33,820 nucleotides of DNA from JAHECQ01 sp047638695 (GTDB lineage Bacteria > Actinomycetota > Acidimicrobiia > Acidimicrobiales > SZUA-35), in assembly GCA_047638695.1 (NCBI GenBank), contig JBLINY010000040.1, positions 1 to 33,820 of the forward strand, given 5' to 3'. The first letter of the stretch is position 1; each line of letters starts with the position of its first letter. The notes under the pieces were generated by a model that was not told the origin of the DNA, did not search any database, and saw only the letters and a program-made list of their open reading frames with translations. Position numbers and translations under genes: made by a program. This document shows positions 15,070 through 22,768 of the stretch, in pieces.

Positions 15070-15147
15070 GCCGTCCTTCAGAAGCGCTGTCTTCAGAAGT
15101 GCCGCCTTTAGAAGCGCCGTCCTTTGGAAGCCTTGTCGTGGAGAAGT
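15070..15147 (+). repeat. Degenerate 15-16-bp tandem repeat after the enoyl-CoA hydratase
   Basis: Five imperfect units start at 15070, 15086, 15101, 15116 and 15132, immediately after the TAA at 15067-15069. The common core is GCCGTC-TT-AGAAGC with small changes and one-base length differences. One forward frame reads a repeated Phe-Arg-Ser-Ala, but it has no start of its own and is not proposed as coding. Confidence 0.75.
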
Positions 15148-15200
15148 GCCGAACTAGCTCAGCAGAGGCCTTCATCCTGTGTGGGTTCTAGTCTCGGGCC

Positions 15201-16397
15201 ATGACCCGTCTGCAGTTCGGTGCGTTCCTCGCTCCCCACCATCCCGTCGGTGAACATCCAACCCTGATGTTCCAGCGCGATCTCGAGTTCGCGGCCCATC
15301 TCGACCGGTTGGGGTTCGACGAAGTGTGGTTCGGCGAACACCACTCGTCTGGCTGGGAGAGCAGCGCGTCGCCCGAACTGATGATTGCGGCGGCCGCCGA
15401 GCGAACCGAACGAATCCGTTTGGGAACCGGGGTGATTTCGCTGCCGTATCACCACCCTTTCAACGTCGCCCAACGACTGGTTCAGCTCGACCATCTCACT
15501 CGTGGTCGGCTGATCTTCGGGTCGGGACCCGGAGCCCTTCCCTCCGACGCCCACACCCTCGGCATCGACCCCATGACACAGCGCGATCGTCAGGACGAAG
15601 CCATGGGCGTGATCAATCGCCTCCTGCGAGGCGACGAGAGGTTCAGTCATGAGAGCGAATGGTTCACCCTGCGTGACGCTCGGCTCCAGATCCTTCCCTT
15701 GCAACCTGAGATCCCTCAGGCCACCGCTTCGATCCTCAGCCCGTCGGGCATGACCCTGGCCGGCAAGCACGGCACCGGCGTGCTGTCGATCGGTTCGATG
15801 TCGACCGATGGCCTCCAGGCGTTACCCACCCAGTGGGGGTTCGCCGAGACAGCGGCAGCCGAGCACGGTCAGACCGTCGACCGGGACGACTGGCGTGTCG
15901 TCATGAGCTGGCACCTGGCCGAAACCCGCGAAGATGCGCGAGAGCAGGCCCGTGATGGGTTGCAACGGTGGCACAACGAGTACATCGTCGGCACCCTCCA
16001 ACGGCCGGGTGCTGTCGCATACGACGACCCCGACGAGGCCGTCGATCAGATCACCGGAGGCACGGTGACCTCGGCTACTACGACGTCGGCCGTGGTAGGG
16101 ACCCCCGAAGATTTGGTGGCCGCGATCCGCCAGGTCGTCGAGGTCACGGGTGGGTTCGGCAAGGTCATCGGATTCGCCCATGACTGGGCCAATCCCGAAG
16201 ACACACTGCGCTCGTGGGATCTGGTGGCCCGCTACGTGATCCCTGAGGTGAACGGCCTCCTCGCCAACCTAAGAGACTCCCAGGAATTCGTTGCCGGAAA
16301 CCGCGCCATCTTCGAGCAGGCCGGCCGGGCTGTCATGGCAAAGATCCAGGAGAACCCCGACGCCGCCGCCGCCCTCGATCGAGGCTCGAAGGGCTGA
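15201..16397 (+). CDS. LimB-like flavin-dependent monooxygenase (luciferase family)
   Basis: A 398-residue protein of the bacterial-luciferase superfamily, distinct from the NtaA-type enzyme at 2102. Features are GFDEVWFGEHHSSGWESSASPELMIAAAAERTERIRLGTGV (the EHH motif at the flavin pocket), LPYHHPFNVAQRLVQLDHLTRGRLIFGSGPGALPSDA and a late GTPEDLVAAIRQV. The nearest characterised type is limonene 1,2-monooxygenase or alkanal monooxygenase alpha. These use reduced FMN and O2. The ATG at 15201 follows the repeat tract and has no strong ribosome site. It converges with a P450 gene, and both may oxygenate a terpene- or sterol-like compound. Substrate unproven. Confidence 0.88.
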   Translation: MTRLQFGAFLAPHHPVGEHPTLMFQRDLEFAAHLDRLGFDEVWFGEHHSSGWESSASPELMIAAAAERTERIRLGTGVISLPYHHPFNVAQRLVQLDHLTRGRLIFGSGPGALPSDAHTLGIDPMTQRDRQDEAMGVINRLLRGDERFSHESEWFTLRDARLQILPLQPEIPQATASILSPSGMTLAGKHGTGVLSIGSMSTDGLQALPTQWGFAETAAAEHGQTVDRDDWRVVMSWHLAETREDAREQARDGLQRWHNEYIVGTLQRPGAVAYDDPDEAVDQITGGTVTSATTTSAVVGTPEDLVAAIRQVVEVTGGFGKVIGFAHDWANPEDTLRSWDLVARYVIPEVNGLLANLRDSQEFVAGNRAIFEQAGRAVMAKIQENPDAAAALDRGSKG

Positions 16398-16466
16398 TCG
16401 CTTGTTCACACGCGTGTTGTTACGGTCGCGTGCCGCGAATTGGAGAGGCCGCTAGAGCTTGGTCCC

Positions 16467-17789
16467 TCAGGTCGGTGTGTAACGAACGGGGAGCGCGGTG
16501 ATGATGTGAAGGAAGTTGGAGCGTGCTTTCTCGATCGGCCCGTCGACATCGATGTCGGGAAAGGCGCGGAGTAGTTCGGTCATGGTGATTGCTATCTCCC
16601 GTCGGGCCAGGTTGGCGCCGAGGCAGAAGTGCGCGCCGCCGGTGCCGAAGCCGCCCTGATGGTTCGGCGAACGCAGGATGTCGAAGCGGTAGGGATCGTG
16701 GAAGCGTCGGTGGTCGCGATTCGCGGCGGTGTACCACATCACGATTTTCTCGCCTTCGGCCACCTCGACTTCGCCCGACTCGGGATCGCCGATCACGGCG
16801 TCGCGGGTGGCGTTTCGTTTCATGTGGATCACCGGACTCGACCAGCGCACGATCTCCTCCGAGCCTGACCACGCCACATCCTCTTCGTCGTCGCGGCCGA
16901 GCGCGTCCTGCCAGCGTTGGCGCTCGTCCGGCCACTCGCTGAGCGTCAACATTCCGTGGGAGAGCCCGTTGCGGGTGGTCTCGTTTCCGGCCAGGACAAG
17001 CAGTCGGAAAAAGGCGCCGATCTCGTCAGGCGCGAGGGCTGCGTCGGCGATCTGGCCATTAACCAGGAGCGATGTGAGGTCTTCGGTGGGGTTGTCGATG
17101 CGGCTTTGAGCGAGCTCGAGTCCGTAGGCATCGATCTCGGCTGCGATGGTCGGCACCTCGTCACGATGGATGCCGTACCCGTTTGGGTTGAGCGATCTGC
17201 TGGTGAGGTCGACCATGTGATTCTGGTCGGACTCGGGGATGCCCATCATGTCGCAGATGACTGCTGCCGGGAGTCGCACTGCGACGTCCTCGACGAAGTC
17301 GGTGTGGGCGTAGCCGTTGGCATCAGTCGGCTTCTGACGGAGGTCCTCGATCATTGCTTCGACGCGACGATCGACCGCTGGCGCCAGTGCTCGCACCTGA
17401 CGAGGGGTAAAGCCGCGGTTGACCAGCTTCCGTGCCTTGGTGTGCAGCGGTGGATCCATGACGATCATGGTGTCGCTCGCGGCGTGGGCGTCGCCAGGCT
17501 CGTTGGCAGCGGCGACACCGTGTATCGAACTGAAGGTGGTCGAGTCGGAGGTCACAGCCGCGATGTGGTCCCACCGGGTCAGCGACCAGAACGGCGATCC
17601 TGTACTGCGGTGCTCGTCCTGGGTGATCGGAAGCTCCTCGCGGCGCAGCGCCAGGACGGCATCCATATCGTCGCGGGCCCACAGTGATGGATCGGCCAGG
17701 TTGATCTGATCGAGACTCAAGTCGGTCTCGGGCGTCGGCACCATCTGATCCCGCGGCCACTGGTAAGTGTGATGAGCATGGTCGGTCAT
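16467..17789 (-). CDS. Cytochrome P450
   Basis: A 440-residue soluble bacterial P450. The I-helix motif AGNETTR is at about residues 266-272, the K-helix ExxR is in EEIVRW, and the heme loop is FGTGGAHFCLGANLARRE with Cys389 as thiolate ligand. MIVMDPPLHTKARKLVNRGFTPR is the B-C region common to actinobacterial CYP107/124/125/142-like enzymes acting on sterols, terpenes or fatty acids. No ferredoxin or reductase gene adjoins it. A GGAG lies about 12 bases before ATG 17789. It is divergent from an acyl-CoA ligase with a palindrome between, suggesting joint control: oxidation then CoA activation. Confidence 0.95.
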   Translation of the reverse strand: MTDHAHHTYQWPRDQMVPTPETDLSLDQINLADPSLWARDDMDAVLALRREELPITQDEHRSTGSPFWSLTRWDHIAAVTSDSTTFSSIHGVAAANEPGDAHAASDTMIVMDPPLHTKARKLVNRGFTPRQVRALAPAVDRRVEAMIEDLRQKPTDANGYAHTDFVEDVAVRLPAAVICDMMGIPESDQNHMVDLTSRSLNPNGYGIHRDEVPTIAAEIDAYGLELAQSRIDNPTEDLTSLLVNGQIADAALAPDEIGAFFRLLVLAGNETTRNGLSHGMLTLSEWPDERQRWQDALGRDDEEDVAWSGSEEIVRWSSPVIHMKRNATRDAVIGDPESGEVEVAEGEKIVMWYTAANRDHRRFHDPYRFDILRSPNHQGGFGTGGAHFCLGANLARREIAITMTELLRAFPDIDVDGPIEKARSNFLHIITALPVRYTPT

Positions 17790-17825
17790 GGTGGTAAAGC
17801 TCCGCTTCGGTTGCGCATCCGTCCC

Positions 17826-17840
17826 TACCGCACTGCGGTA
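17826..17840. promoter_or_regulatory. Palindrome between P450 and acyl-CoA ligase genes
   Basis: TACCGCA-C-TGCGGTA is a perfect 15-bp inverted repeat, overlapped at its right end by the palindrome GTACGTAC (17838-17845). It lies 36 bp upstream of the P450 start and 130 bp upstream of the ligase. This looks like a TetR-type operator. A second, weaker inverted repeat GAGTCG/CGACTC is at 17903-17920. Confidence 0.55.
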
Positions 17841-17970
17841 CGTACAGTCATTGGAACTGCATGTGTCACATAGTAGGGAAGCGAGTCATCGCGACTGTAG
17901 TGGAGTCGGTCGAGCGACTCTGACTACCGTTGTCACCAGAGGGAAGCGCACAAGCACAAGGGGGCCCATC

Positions 17971-19632
17971 GTGGTGAGCATGCCAAAAGCTGTCGAGCGG
18001 TACGGCAGTGACGTCGAGCAGTTCTATGAGGCGGGATCTTGGACGACCGAGACGCTCGGCGCACTGGTCGACGAACGCGCTCGTGAGCTCGGCGACCGGG
18101 AGTTTGCCACCGACGCCACCACGTCGGTCTCCTTCAACGACTTGCGTGATCGGTCGATCCGGATGGCGGTGGGCCTGCGCAGGGTTGGCATCGACGCGGG
18201 CGATCGGGTCGCGGTGCAGCTCCCGAACTGGACCGAGTTTGTGGTCGTCGTTGCTGCGGTCTCGCGCTGCGGGGCGATTGTGGTTCCGATCATGCCGATC
18301 TATCGCCATGACGAGGTCTCCTACATCCTCGACGACTCCGAGGCCAAGGCGGTCATCACCTGCGAGGAGTTCAACGGCTTCGACTTCGTCACGATGTACC
18401 GCGGTTTGGCGGCCAGACACGAAGGGCTTGAGCGCGTCTTTGTGGCCCGTTCTTCGATGGTCGGGGACGTAGTGGTCGGGGATGTGGTGGCGCTTATGTC
18501 GAGCCTTGCGGTCGACGGTGATCTTGACGGTCTGTCGGCCGAGCTTGGGGATGCGGGCAGTCCCGACGACCCCCACCTGATCGTCTACACCTCGGGAACG
18601 ACGTCGAGGCCGAAGGGTTGTGTCCATACGTTCAACACACTCGGTTTCAGCGTGAGGACAATGGCCGATGGACTCGGATTCACCAGCGAAGACGTGGCAT
18701 TCGGGCCGTCGCCGATCACCCATGCCACTGGCTACATGACCAGCGTTCTGATTCCGCTGTTCGCCGGCAGCGCCACTCACCTGATGGAAGCTTGGGATCC
18801 GGTCGACGCCCTCGCCAGAATAGCCAAGCACCGCTGCACCGTTTCGGTGACGGCGACGGTGTTTCTCAAGATGCTGGTCGATGCCCATGACTCAGACCTT
18901 CACACCGCCGACAGCTTGCGGGCTTGGGTGTGCGCCGGATCGCCCATCCCGCCGGCAGAGATTCAGGCTGCGAACCAGGCCTTCCCATCGCTCGAGGTTC
19001 TCAGCCTTTATGGGCGAAGCGAGAACATGCTGACGACGATGTGCAGCGTTGGCGACGATCCACAGCTGTCGCTTACCTCCGATGGAAGAGCACCCGATGG
19101 TGTGGAGGTGCAGATCGTCGGCGAAGCGGGGGAAGCCCTTGCCGTCGGTCAAGAAGGTGACATCGCGTACCGCGGCCCCGGACACATGCTGGCGTACCTT
19201 GGTCAACCCGAGCTCACGATGGCAATGTTCACTCCTGGCGGGTTCTCGCGTTCTGGCGACCTCGGCACGATGAACGAAGACGGCTACGTGCGGGTCACCG
19301 GTCGGACCAAAGACATCATCATCCGTGGTGGGATGAACATCAGCGCCCGCGAGATCGAGGAACTACTTCTTGTGCACCCCGATGTGAAGGATGCTGCGCT
19401 GATTGCGGTTCCCGACGACCGGCTCGGGGAACGAGCGGCGGTCTGCATCGTGGCCGTCGACGGCGTGTCTCCGACGCTCGACAGCCTGACGACCTACCTC
19501 AGCGAGACGCATCAGCTGGCGAAGCAGAAGCTGCCCGAGTACCTCTTCCTTGTCGACGCGTTGCCAATGACGGCAACGGGGAAAGTCCAGAAGCACGTCT
19601 TGCGCGAGTCGGTGCTCGACAACCCCGACTAG
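17971..19632 (+). CDS. AMP-dependent acyl-CoA ligase
   Basis: A 553-residue adenylate-forming enzyme. GTG 17971 has AAGGGGG 6 bases upstream; ATG 17980 is an alternative. The P-loop YTSGTTSRPKG is at residues 206-216 (Ser-Arg replaces the usual Gly-x), the YGxTE motif is YGRSEN, SGDLGTMNEDGYVRVTGRTKDIIIRGGMNIS gives the hinge and A8 loop, and the adenylation lysine is Lys538 in TATGKVQK. The enzyme makes an acyl-AMP then acyl-CoA from a carboxylic acid; the closest types are medium-chain and cyclohexanecarboxylate-CoA ligases. Divergent from the P450. Its stop is followed by a 31-bp tandem repeat. Confidence 0.93.
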   Translation: MVSMPKAVERYGSDVEQFYEAGSWTTETLGALVDERARELGDREFATDATTSVSFNDLRDRSIRMAVGLRRVGIDAGDRVAVQLPNWTEFVVVVAAVSRCGAIVVPIMPIYRHDEVSYILDDSEAKAVITCEEFNGFDFVTMYRGLAARHEGLERVFVARSSMVGDVVVGDVVALMSSLAVDGDLDGLSAELGDAGSPDDPHLIVYTSGTTSRPKGCVHTFNTLGFSVRTMADGLGFTSEDVAFGPSPITHATGYMTSVLIPLFAGSATHLMEAWDPVDALARIAKHRCTVSVTATVFLKMLVDAHDSDLHTADSLRAWVCAGSPIPPAEIQAANQAFPSLEVLSLYGRSENMLTTMCSVGDDPQLSLTSDGRAPDGVEVQIVGEAGEALAVGQEGDIAYRGPGHMLAYLGQPELTMAMFTPGGFSRSGDLGTMNEDGYVRVTGRTKDIIIRGGMNISAREIEELLLVHPDVKDAALIAVPDDRLGERAAVCIVAVDGVSPTLDSLTTYLSETHQLAKQKLPEYLFLVDALPMTATGKVQKHVLRESVLDNPD

Positions 19633-19634
19633 CC

Positions 19635-19746
19635 CTGGGCTGACTTAGGACAGGGCCGACCAGGACTGGGCTGACTTAGGACAGGGCCGACCAGGACTGG
19701 GCTGACTTAGGACAGGGCCGACCAGGACTGGGCTGACTTAGGACAG
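19635..19746. repeat. 31-bp tandem repeat (3.6 identical copies)
   Basis: Units start at 19635, 19666, 19697 and 19728 with a period of exactly 31 bp. Each begins CTGGGCTGACTTAGGACAG; the fourth stops after these 19 bases. The three full copies are identical, so the array is recent or kept uniform. It fills the space between two convergent genes (ligase stop 19632, PaaX stop 19768). Each unit contains TGA and TAG, and because 31 is 1 mod 3 all forward frames are closed. There are no unique spacers, so it is a minisatellite-like repeat, not CRISPR. Confidence 0.95.
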
Positions 19747-19767
19747 CACACTAGGACAGAGGCGAGG

Positions 19768-20610
19768 TCACCCGGTGGGATCGGTTCTTTCGACGATCTG
19801 GTGCCAGGCGGCGTGAGCGTCGACCGTCCACTCATCTCGTCGTTCTCGGAATCGTCCCGCTACGTCGCGGCCGATCCATTCAGGAAGGAGCCGTTCGGGC
19901 AGTTGTGGGTCGATGTAGGGAAACCGTTGCCACTGGTTGACGGCGGTGATGTGAGCGACCAGCAACGCCGTCCCGTCGGCGGGTCGAGGTTGGTCGATTT
20001 CGGTGAGCAGCTGGCGATATTGAGCCGCAAGCCCGTCGAGATCCCACGCCAGGTTCACGATGGCCTCGTCGCTCAGGCCCACGGTTGTCGAGGGCCCGGC
20101 GAAAGCGAACGTGGTCTCCTGGAGGTTGAGACCATCGATGATGGTCTGTGCTTCAGGCTCGCGATCGGGGTGGGGACTCAACCACAAACCAGGCGTTGGG
20201 TTTCCGAATCCTTCCCATCGAAGGGAGGCATACAGGCGCTTTCGGACGGTGCGAACACTGCTGGGGACAGCGACGACGAGCACCAACCATCGTCCGTTCC
20301 AGTCTCCCTCTCCGGTGCCCGTGGCATGCACCCGACGGGATCCGGCGGAGATCAACCGGATGCCCTCCGACGTGAGGGTCCAGCGGACGTTGCGTCCTAT
20401 CCGTTCGCCGGCGATCCATCCGGCTTCTGCCGCTCGATCGATGGCCTGGCGGGCGGTCCTTGCCTCGAAGCCGAGCTCGGTCATGAGGGCGAGCAAGCTG
20501 GCGTTCCACACGACAACGCCGGCTGGTTCGACGAGTTCACCGAGGATGGTGAGCAGCACCGACCGGGCGCTCCCATGGTGAAGAAGTGGCGAGTCCGACG
20601 CGGTAACCAT
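19768..20610 (-). CDS. PaaX-family transcriptional regulator
   Basis: A 280-residue protein with PaaX layout: an N-terminal winged helix (SARSVLLTILGELVEPAGVVVWNASLLALMTELGFEARTARQAIDRAAEAGWI), a middle domain starting WLVLVVAVPSSVRTVRKRLYASLRWEGFGNPTPGLWLSPH, and a C-terminal helical domain ending near WLPE-type residues (LLPEWIGRDVAGRF). PaaX proteins repress phenylacetate and other aryl-CoA pathways and respond to a CoA thioester. The gene is divergent from a CoA-transferase with only 35 bp between the starts, so it probably controls that operon and itself. Its inducer is likely a CoA ester made by the neighbouring enzymes. Confidence 0.9.
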   Translation of the reverse strand: MVTASDSPLLHHGSARSVLLTILGELVEPAGVVVWNASLLALMTELGFEARTARQAIDRAAEAGWIAGERIGRNVRWTLTSEGIRLISAGSRRVHATGTGEGDWNGRWLVLVVAVPSSVRTVRKRLYASLRWEGFGNPTPGLWLSPHPDREPEAQTIIDGLNLQETTFAFAGPSTTVGLSDEAIVNLAWDLDGLAAQYRQLLTEIDQPRPADGTALLVAHITAVNQWQRFPYIDPQLPERLLPEWIGRDVAGRFRERRDEWTVDAHAAWHQIVERTDPTG

Positions 20611-20645
20611 GAAGCGGATCAGACTAGCGATGTAGCCTCCGATCG

Positions 20646-21785
20646 ATGACGACGCTGACGCCGCTGGCTGGAACCACCGTGGTCGAACTGGCTCACTGGG
20701 CTGCGGGGCCAGCCGTTGGTGGCGTGCTCGCCGACTGGGGCGCCGATGTCACCAAGATCGAACCCGCGGTCGGTGATCCAATGCGCAGCCTCTTCCCTCC
20801 TCCTGCCGGATCCAACCACAGCACCTCCTTCGCCGCACTGAACCGAGGCAAGCAGTCGCGGGTGGTCGATATGGCCAGTGATGCGGGACGCAACACCTTC
20901 GAGAACCTTCTCGTCGACGCGGATGTCCTGATCACCAACCTCCGGCCCAGTGCTCTCGAACGGCTTGGGCTCGGGCCCGAGGCCACAGCTGCCCGCCACC
21001 CACAGCTCGTGTACTGCTCGGTCACCGCCTATGGCTGGGAGGGCCCCGACCGAGACCAGGCCGGCTACGACCTGGCCGGGTTCTACGCTCGTGCGGGTGT
21101 TCTGCATCAGCTGACGCCCGAAGGCGCTGCCCCTGCGCCCTACATGAATGGCGTCGGCGACATGTTCACCGCCATGTCGGCAGTGGCCGGGGTTCTGGCC
21201 GCTCTGAATGAGCGGCACACGACAGGTGTTGGGGGGTTTGTCGAGGCATCGCTTCTGCGCACCGGGATGTGGAGCATCGGCGGCGAGGTCGCCTTGGCGG
21301 CCAACGGTGGGAAACCGCAGCCGGTGGCTGACCGGACCGACAGCCGCACGCCATTGTTTAACGTCTACAAGGCGAGCGACGGCGCCTGGTTCGTATTGGT
21401 TGGAGCCGAGGCCGATCGCCACCTTCCTGCGGTTCTTGCCGCTATTGGCCGCCCGGAGCTGATCGAAGATCCTCGGTTCTGCGACGCACGGGCGGTTCGC
21501 AAGAACCGGCGGGAGTTCATCGGCATCCTGGACGATGCCTTCGGAGGTCGGACGCTCGCCGAATGGCTACCCATCTTCGCTGATCACGACGTCTGGTGGG
21601 GGCCGATCCAATCACTTGAACAGCTGGCCGGTGACCCTCAAGCTGAGGCCGCGGGGGCGTGGATCGAGTTGGCCGACACTGGTGTTCGGGTCGTTGATGC
21701 CCCTGTCCGGTTCGACCGGTCGTCTCGAGAGCGTGCGCCAGACGCGCCTGTCCTGGGTAGCTCGACAGGCCCGAATGAGCAATGA
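20646..21785 (+). CDS. CaiB/BaiF-family CoA-transferase
   Basis: A 379-residue family III CoA-transferase. It opens LAGTTVVELAHWAAGPAVGGVLADWGADVTKIEPAVGDPMR and has the catalytic Asp in DQAGYDLAGFYARAG, the acid that forms the mixed anhydride in formyl-CoA transferase. VEASLLRTGMWSIGGEVA follows. Enzymes of this type move CoA between carboxylates (or epimerise 2-methylacyl-CoA in the AMACR branch). It is 35 bp from the divergent PaaX gene and 39 bp upstream of an enoyl-CoA hydratase on the same strand, so the two enzymes form a small operon under likely PaaX control. Confidence 0.93.
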   Translation: MTTLTPLAGTTVVELAHWAAGPAVGGVLADWGADVTKIEPAVGDPMRSLFPPPAGSNHSTSFAALNRGKQSRVVDMASDAGRNTFENLLVDADVLITNLRPSALERLGLGPEATAARHPQLVYCSVTAYGWEGPDRDQAGYDLAGFYARAGVLHQLTPEGAAPAPYMNGVGDMFTAMSAVAGVLAALNERHTTGVGGFVEASLLRTGMWSIGGEVALAANGGKPQPVADRTDSRTPLFNVYKASDGAWFVLVGAEADRHLPAVLAAIGRPELIEDPRFCDARAVRKNRREFIGILDDAFGGRTLAEWLPIFADHDVWWGPIQSLEQLAGDPQAEAAGAWIELADTGVRVVDAPVRFDRSSRERAPDAPVLGSSTGPNEQ

Positions 21786-21824
21786 CTTGCAACACATCGA
21801 AGTCCAGAAGGAGTGCCTGATCAC

Positions 21825-22715
21825 ATGAGCAACGAAGATGACATTGTCCTGTACGAGAAGGATGGTTCGACCGCTCGACTCATTCTCAACCGGCCGGAGA
21901 AGGGCAACGCCATGCCGCTCGACGGCCTCGACCTGTTGGTCGACCTTCTGCAGCAGGCTGAGGATGACGACGACGTGAAGGTCGTAGTGCTCAGCGGTCG
22001 TGGTGCCTCGTTCTGCACGGGTGACGACTTCAACGACATCGCCGTGGCCTACGGCCACGTTGGGGCCGAGCCGGGCAAGCGCCCACCGCGACTTAGTCAG
22101 CGGGCTCGACTGGCCATCGATCGCCGGCTCGGCCGGGCCGTTTCCGGTTTTCAGAACTCAGCGAAGCCAGTGATCGCCCAGGTCCATGGACACTGTGTAG
22201 GAATCGGGATCTACTTAGTTGAGGTCGCTGATCTGGCTCTTTGCGCCGACTCGACACGCTTCAGCCACGCGGAGCAGCGGTTGGGGTTGGCGGGAAACAC
22301 GTTCAACCTGGCCACCCTCATTGTCGCCTACGGGCCGAAGAAGGCTCGGGAGATCTTGTTGTTCGGTGATCAATTCGATGGGCCGACCGCTCAAGAAATC
22401 GGGCTGGTGAATCGGAGCGTTGCCGATGACGATCTCGAGGCCACGGTCGAAGAATGGGTCGAGAAGGTGTCTCGCAATGCCAAGGATGCGCTGGTGATGG
22501 GCAAGGCCGCACACAACATGGCTCTGGCTTCGCTCGGGATGAACAGCTACATCCACGCCGGCATGGTCGGGCACGCGCTGGGCACCAACATCAAGTTTGA
22601 CGAGGGCGAGTTCAACTTCTTCCGGACTCGACGCGACGGCGGCACCAAAGAGGCCTTCCGAGATCGCGATGCGTTCCATGAAGGAGCGGTCGGTGATGGA
22701 GAAGAGTCGGACTGA
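21825..22715 (+). CDS. Enoyl-CoA hydratase/isomerase family protein (divergent)
   Basis: A 296-residue crotonase-fold protein. ATG 21825 has AAGGAG 12 bases upstream; GTG 21813 would abut that site. Motifs: RLILNRPEKGNAM, the oxyanion loop FCTGDDFNDIA, VHGHCVGIGIYLVEVADLAL and SHAEQRLGLAGNTFN. It is about 40 residues longer than a standard hydratase, with an insertion after the first oxyanion loop (GHVGAEPGKRPPRLSQRARLAID) and a long charged C-terminus. These make a specialised reaction (isomerase, hydrolase or ring opening) more likely than simple hydration. Same operon as the CoA-transferase. Confidence 0.88.
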   Translation: MSNEDDIVLYEKDGSTARLILNRPEKGNAMPLDGLDLLVDLLQQAEDDDDVKVVVLSGRGASFCTGDDFNDIAVAYGHVGAEPGKRPPRLSQRARLAIDRRLGRAVSGFQNSAKPVIAQVHGHCVGIGIYLVEVADLALCADSTRFSHAEQRLGLAGNTFNLATLIVAYGPKKAREILLFGDQFDGPTAQEIGLVNRSVADDDLEATVEEWVEKVSRNAKDALVMGKAAHNMALASLGMNSYIHAGMVGHALGTNIKFDEGEFNFFRTRRDGGTKEAFRDRDAFHEGAVGDGEESD

Positions 22716-22768
22716 CCTGGTGGCACCGCCCGGTAACACCACCCGGTAGCGCTCGCTGGTAGACACCA

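Noticed and set aside
15070..15157. Coding repeat (Phe-Arg-Ser-Ala) after the enoyl-CoA hydratase
   Set aside because: The frame depends on an open stretch inside the hydratase gene and has no start or ribosome site of its own.
19635..19746. CRISPR array
   Set aside because: The 31-bp units are directly adjoining and identical, with no unique spacers and no cas genes nearby.
22716..22768. Direct repeat CCCGGTA (two copies, 15 bp apart) as an operator
   Set aside because: Short, imperfect and between genes on the same strand; too weak to support a site.
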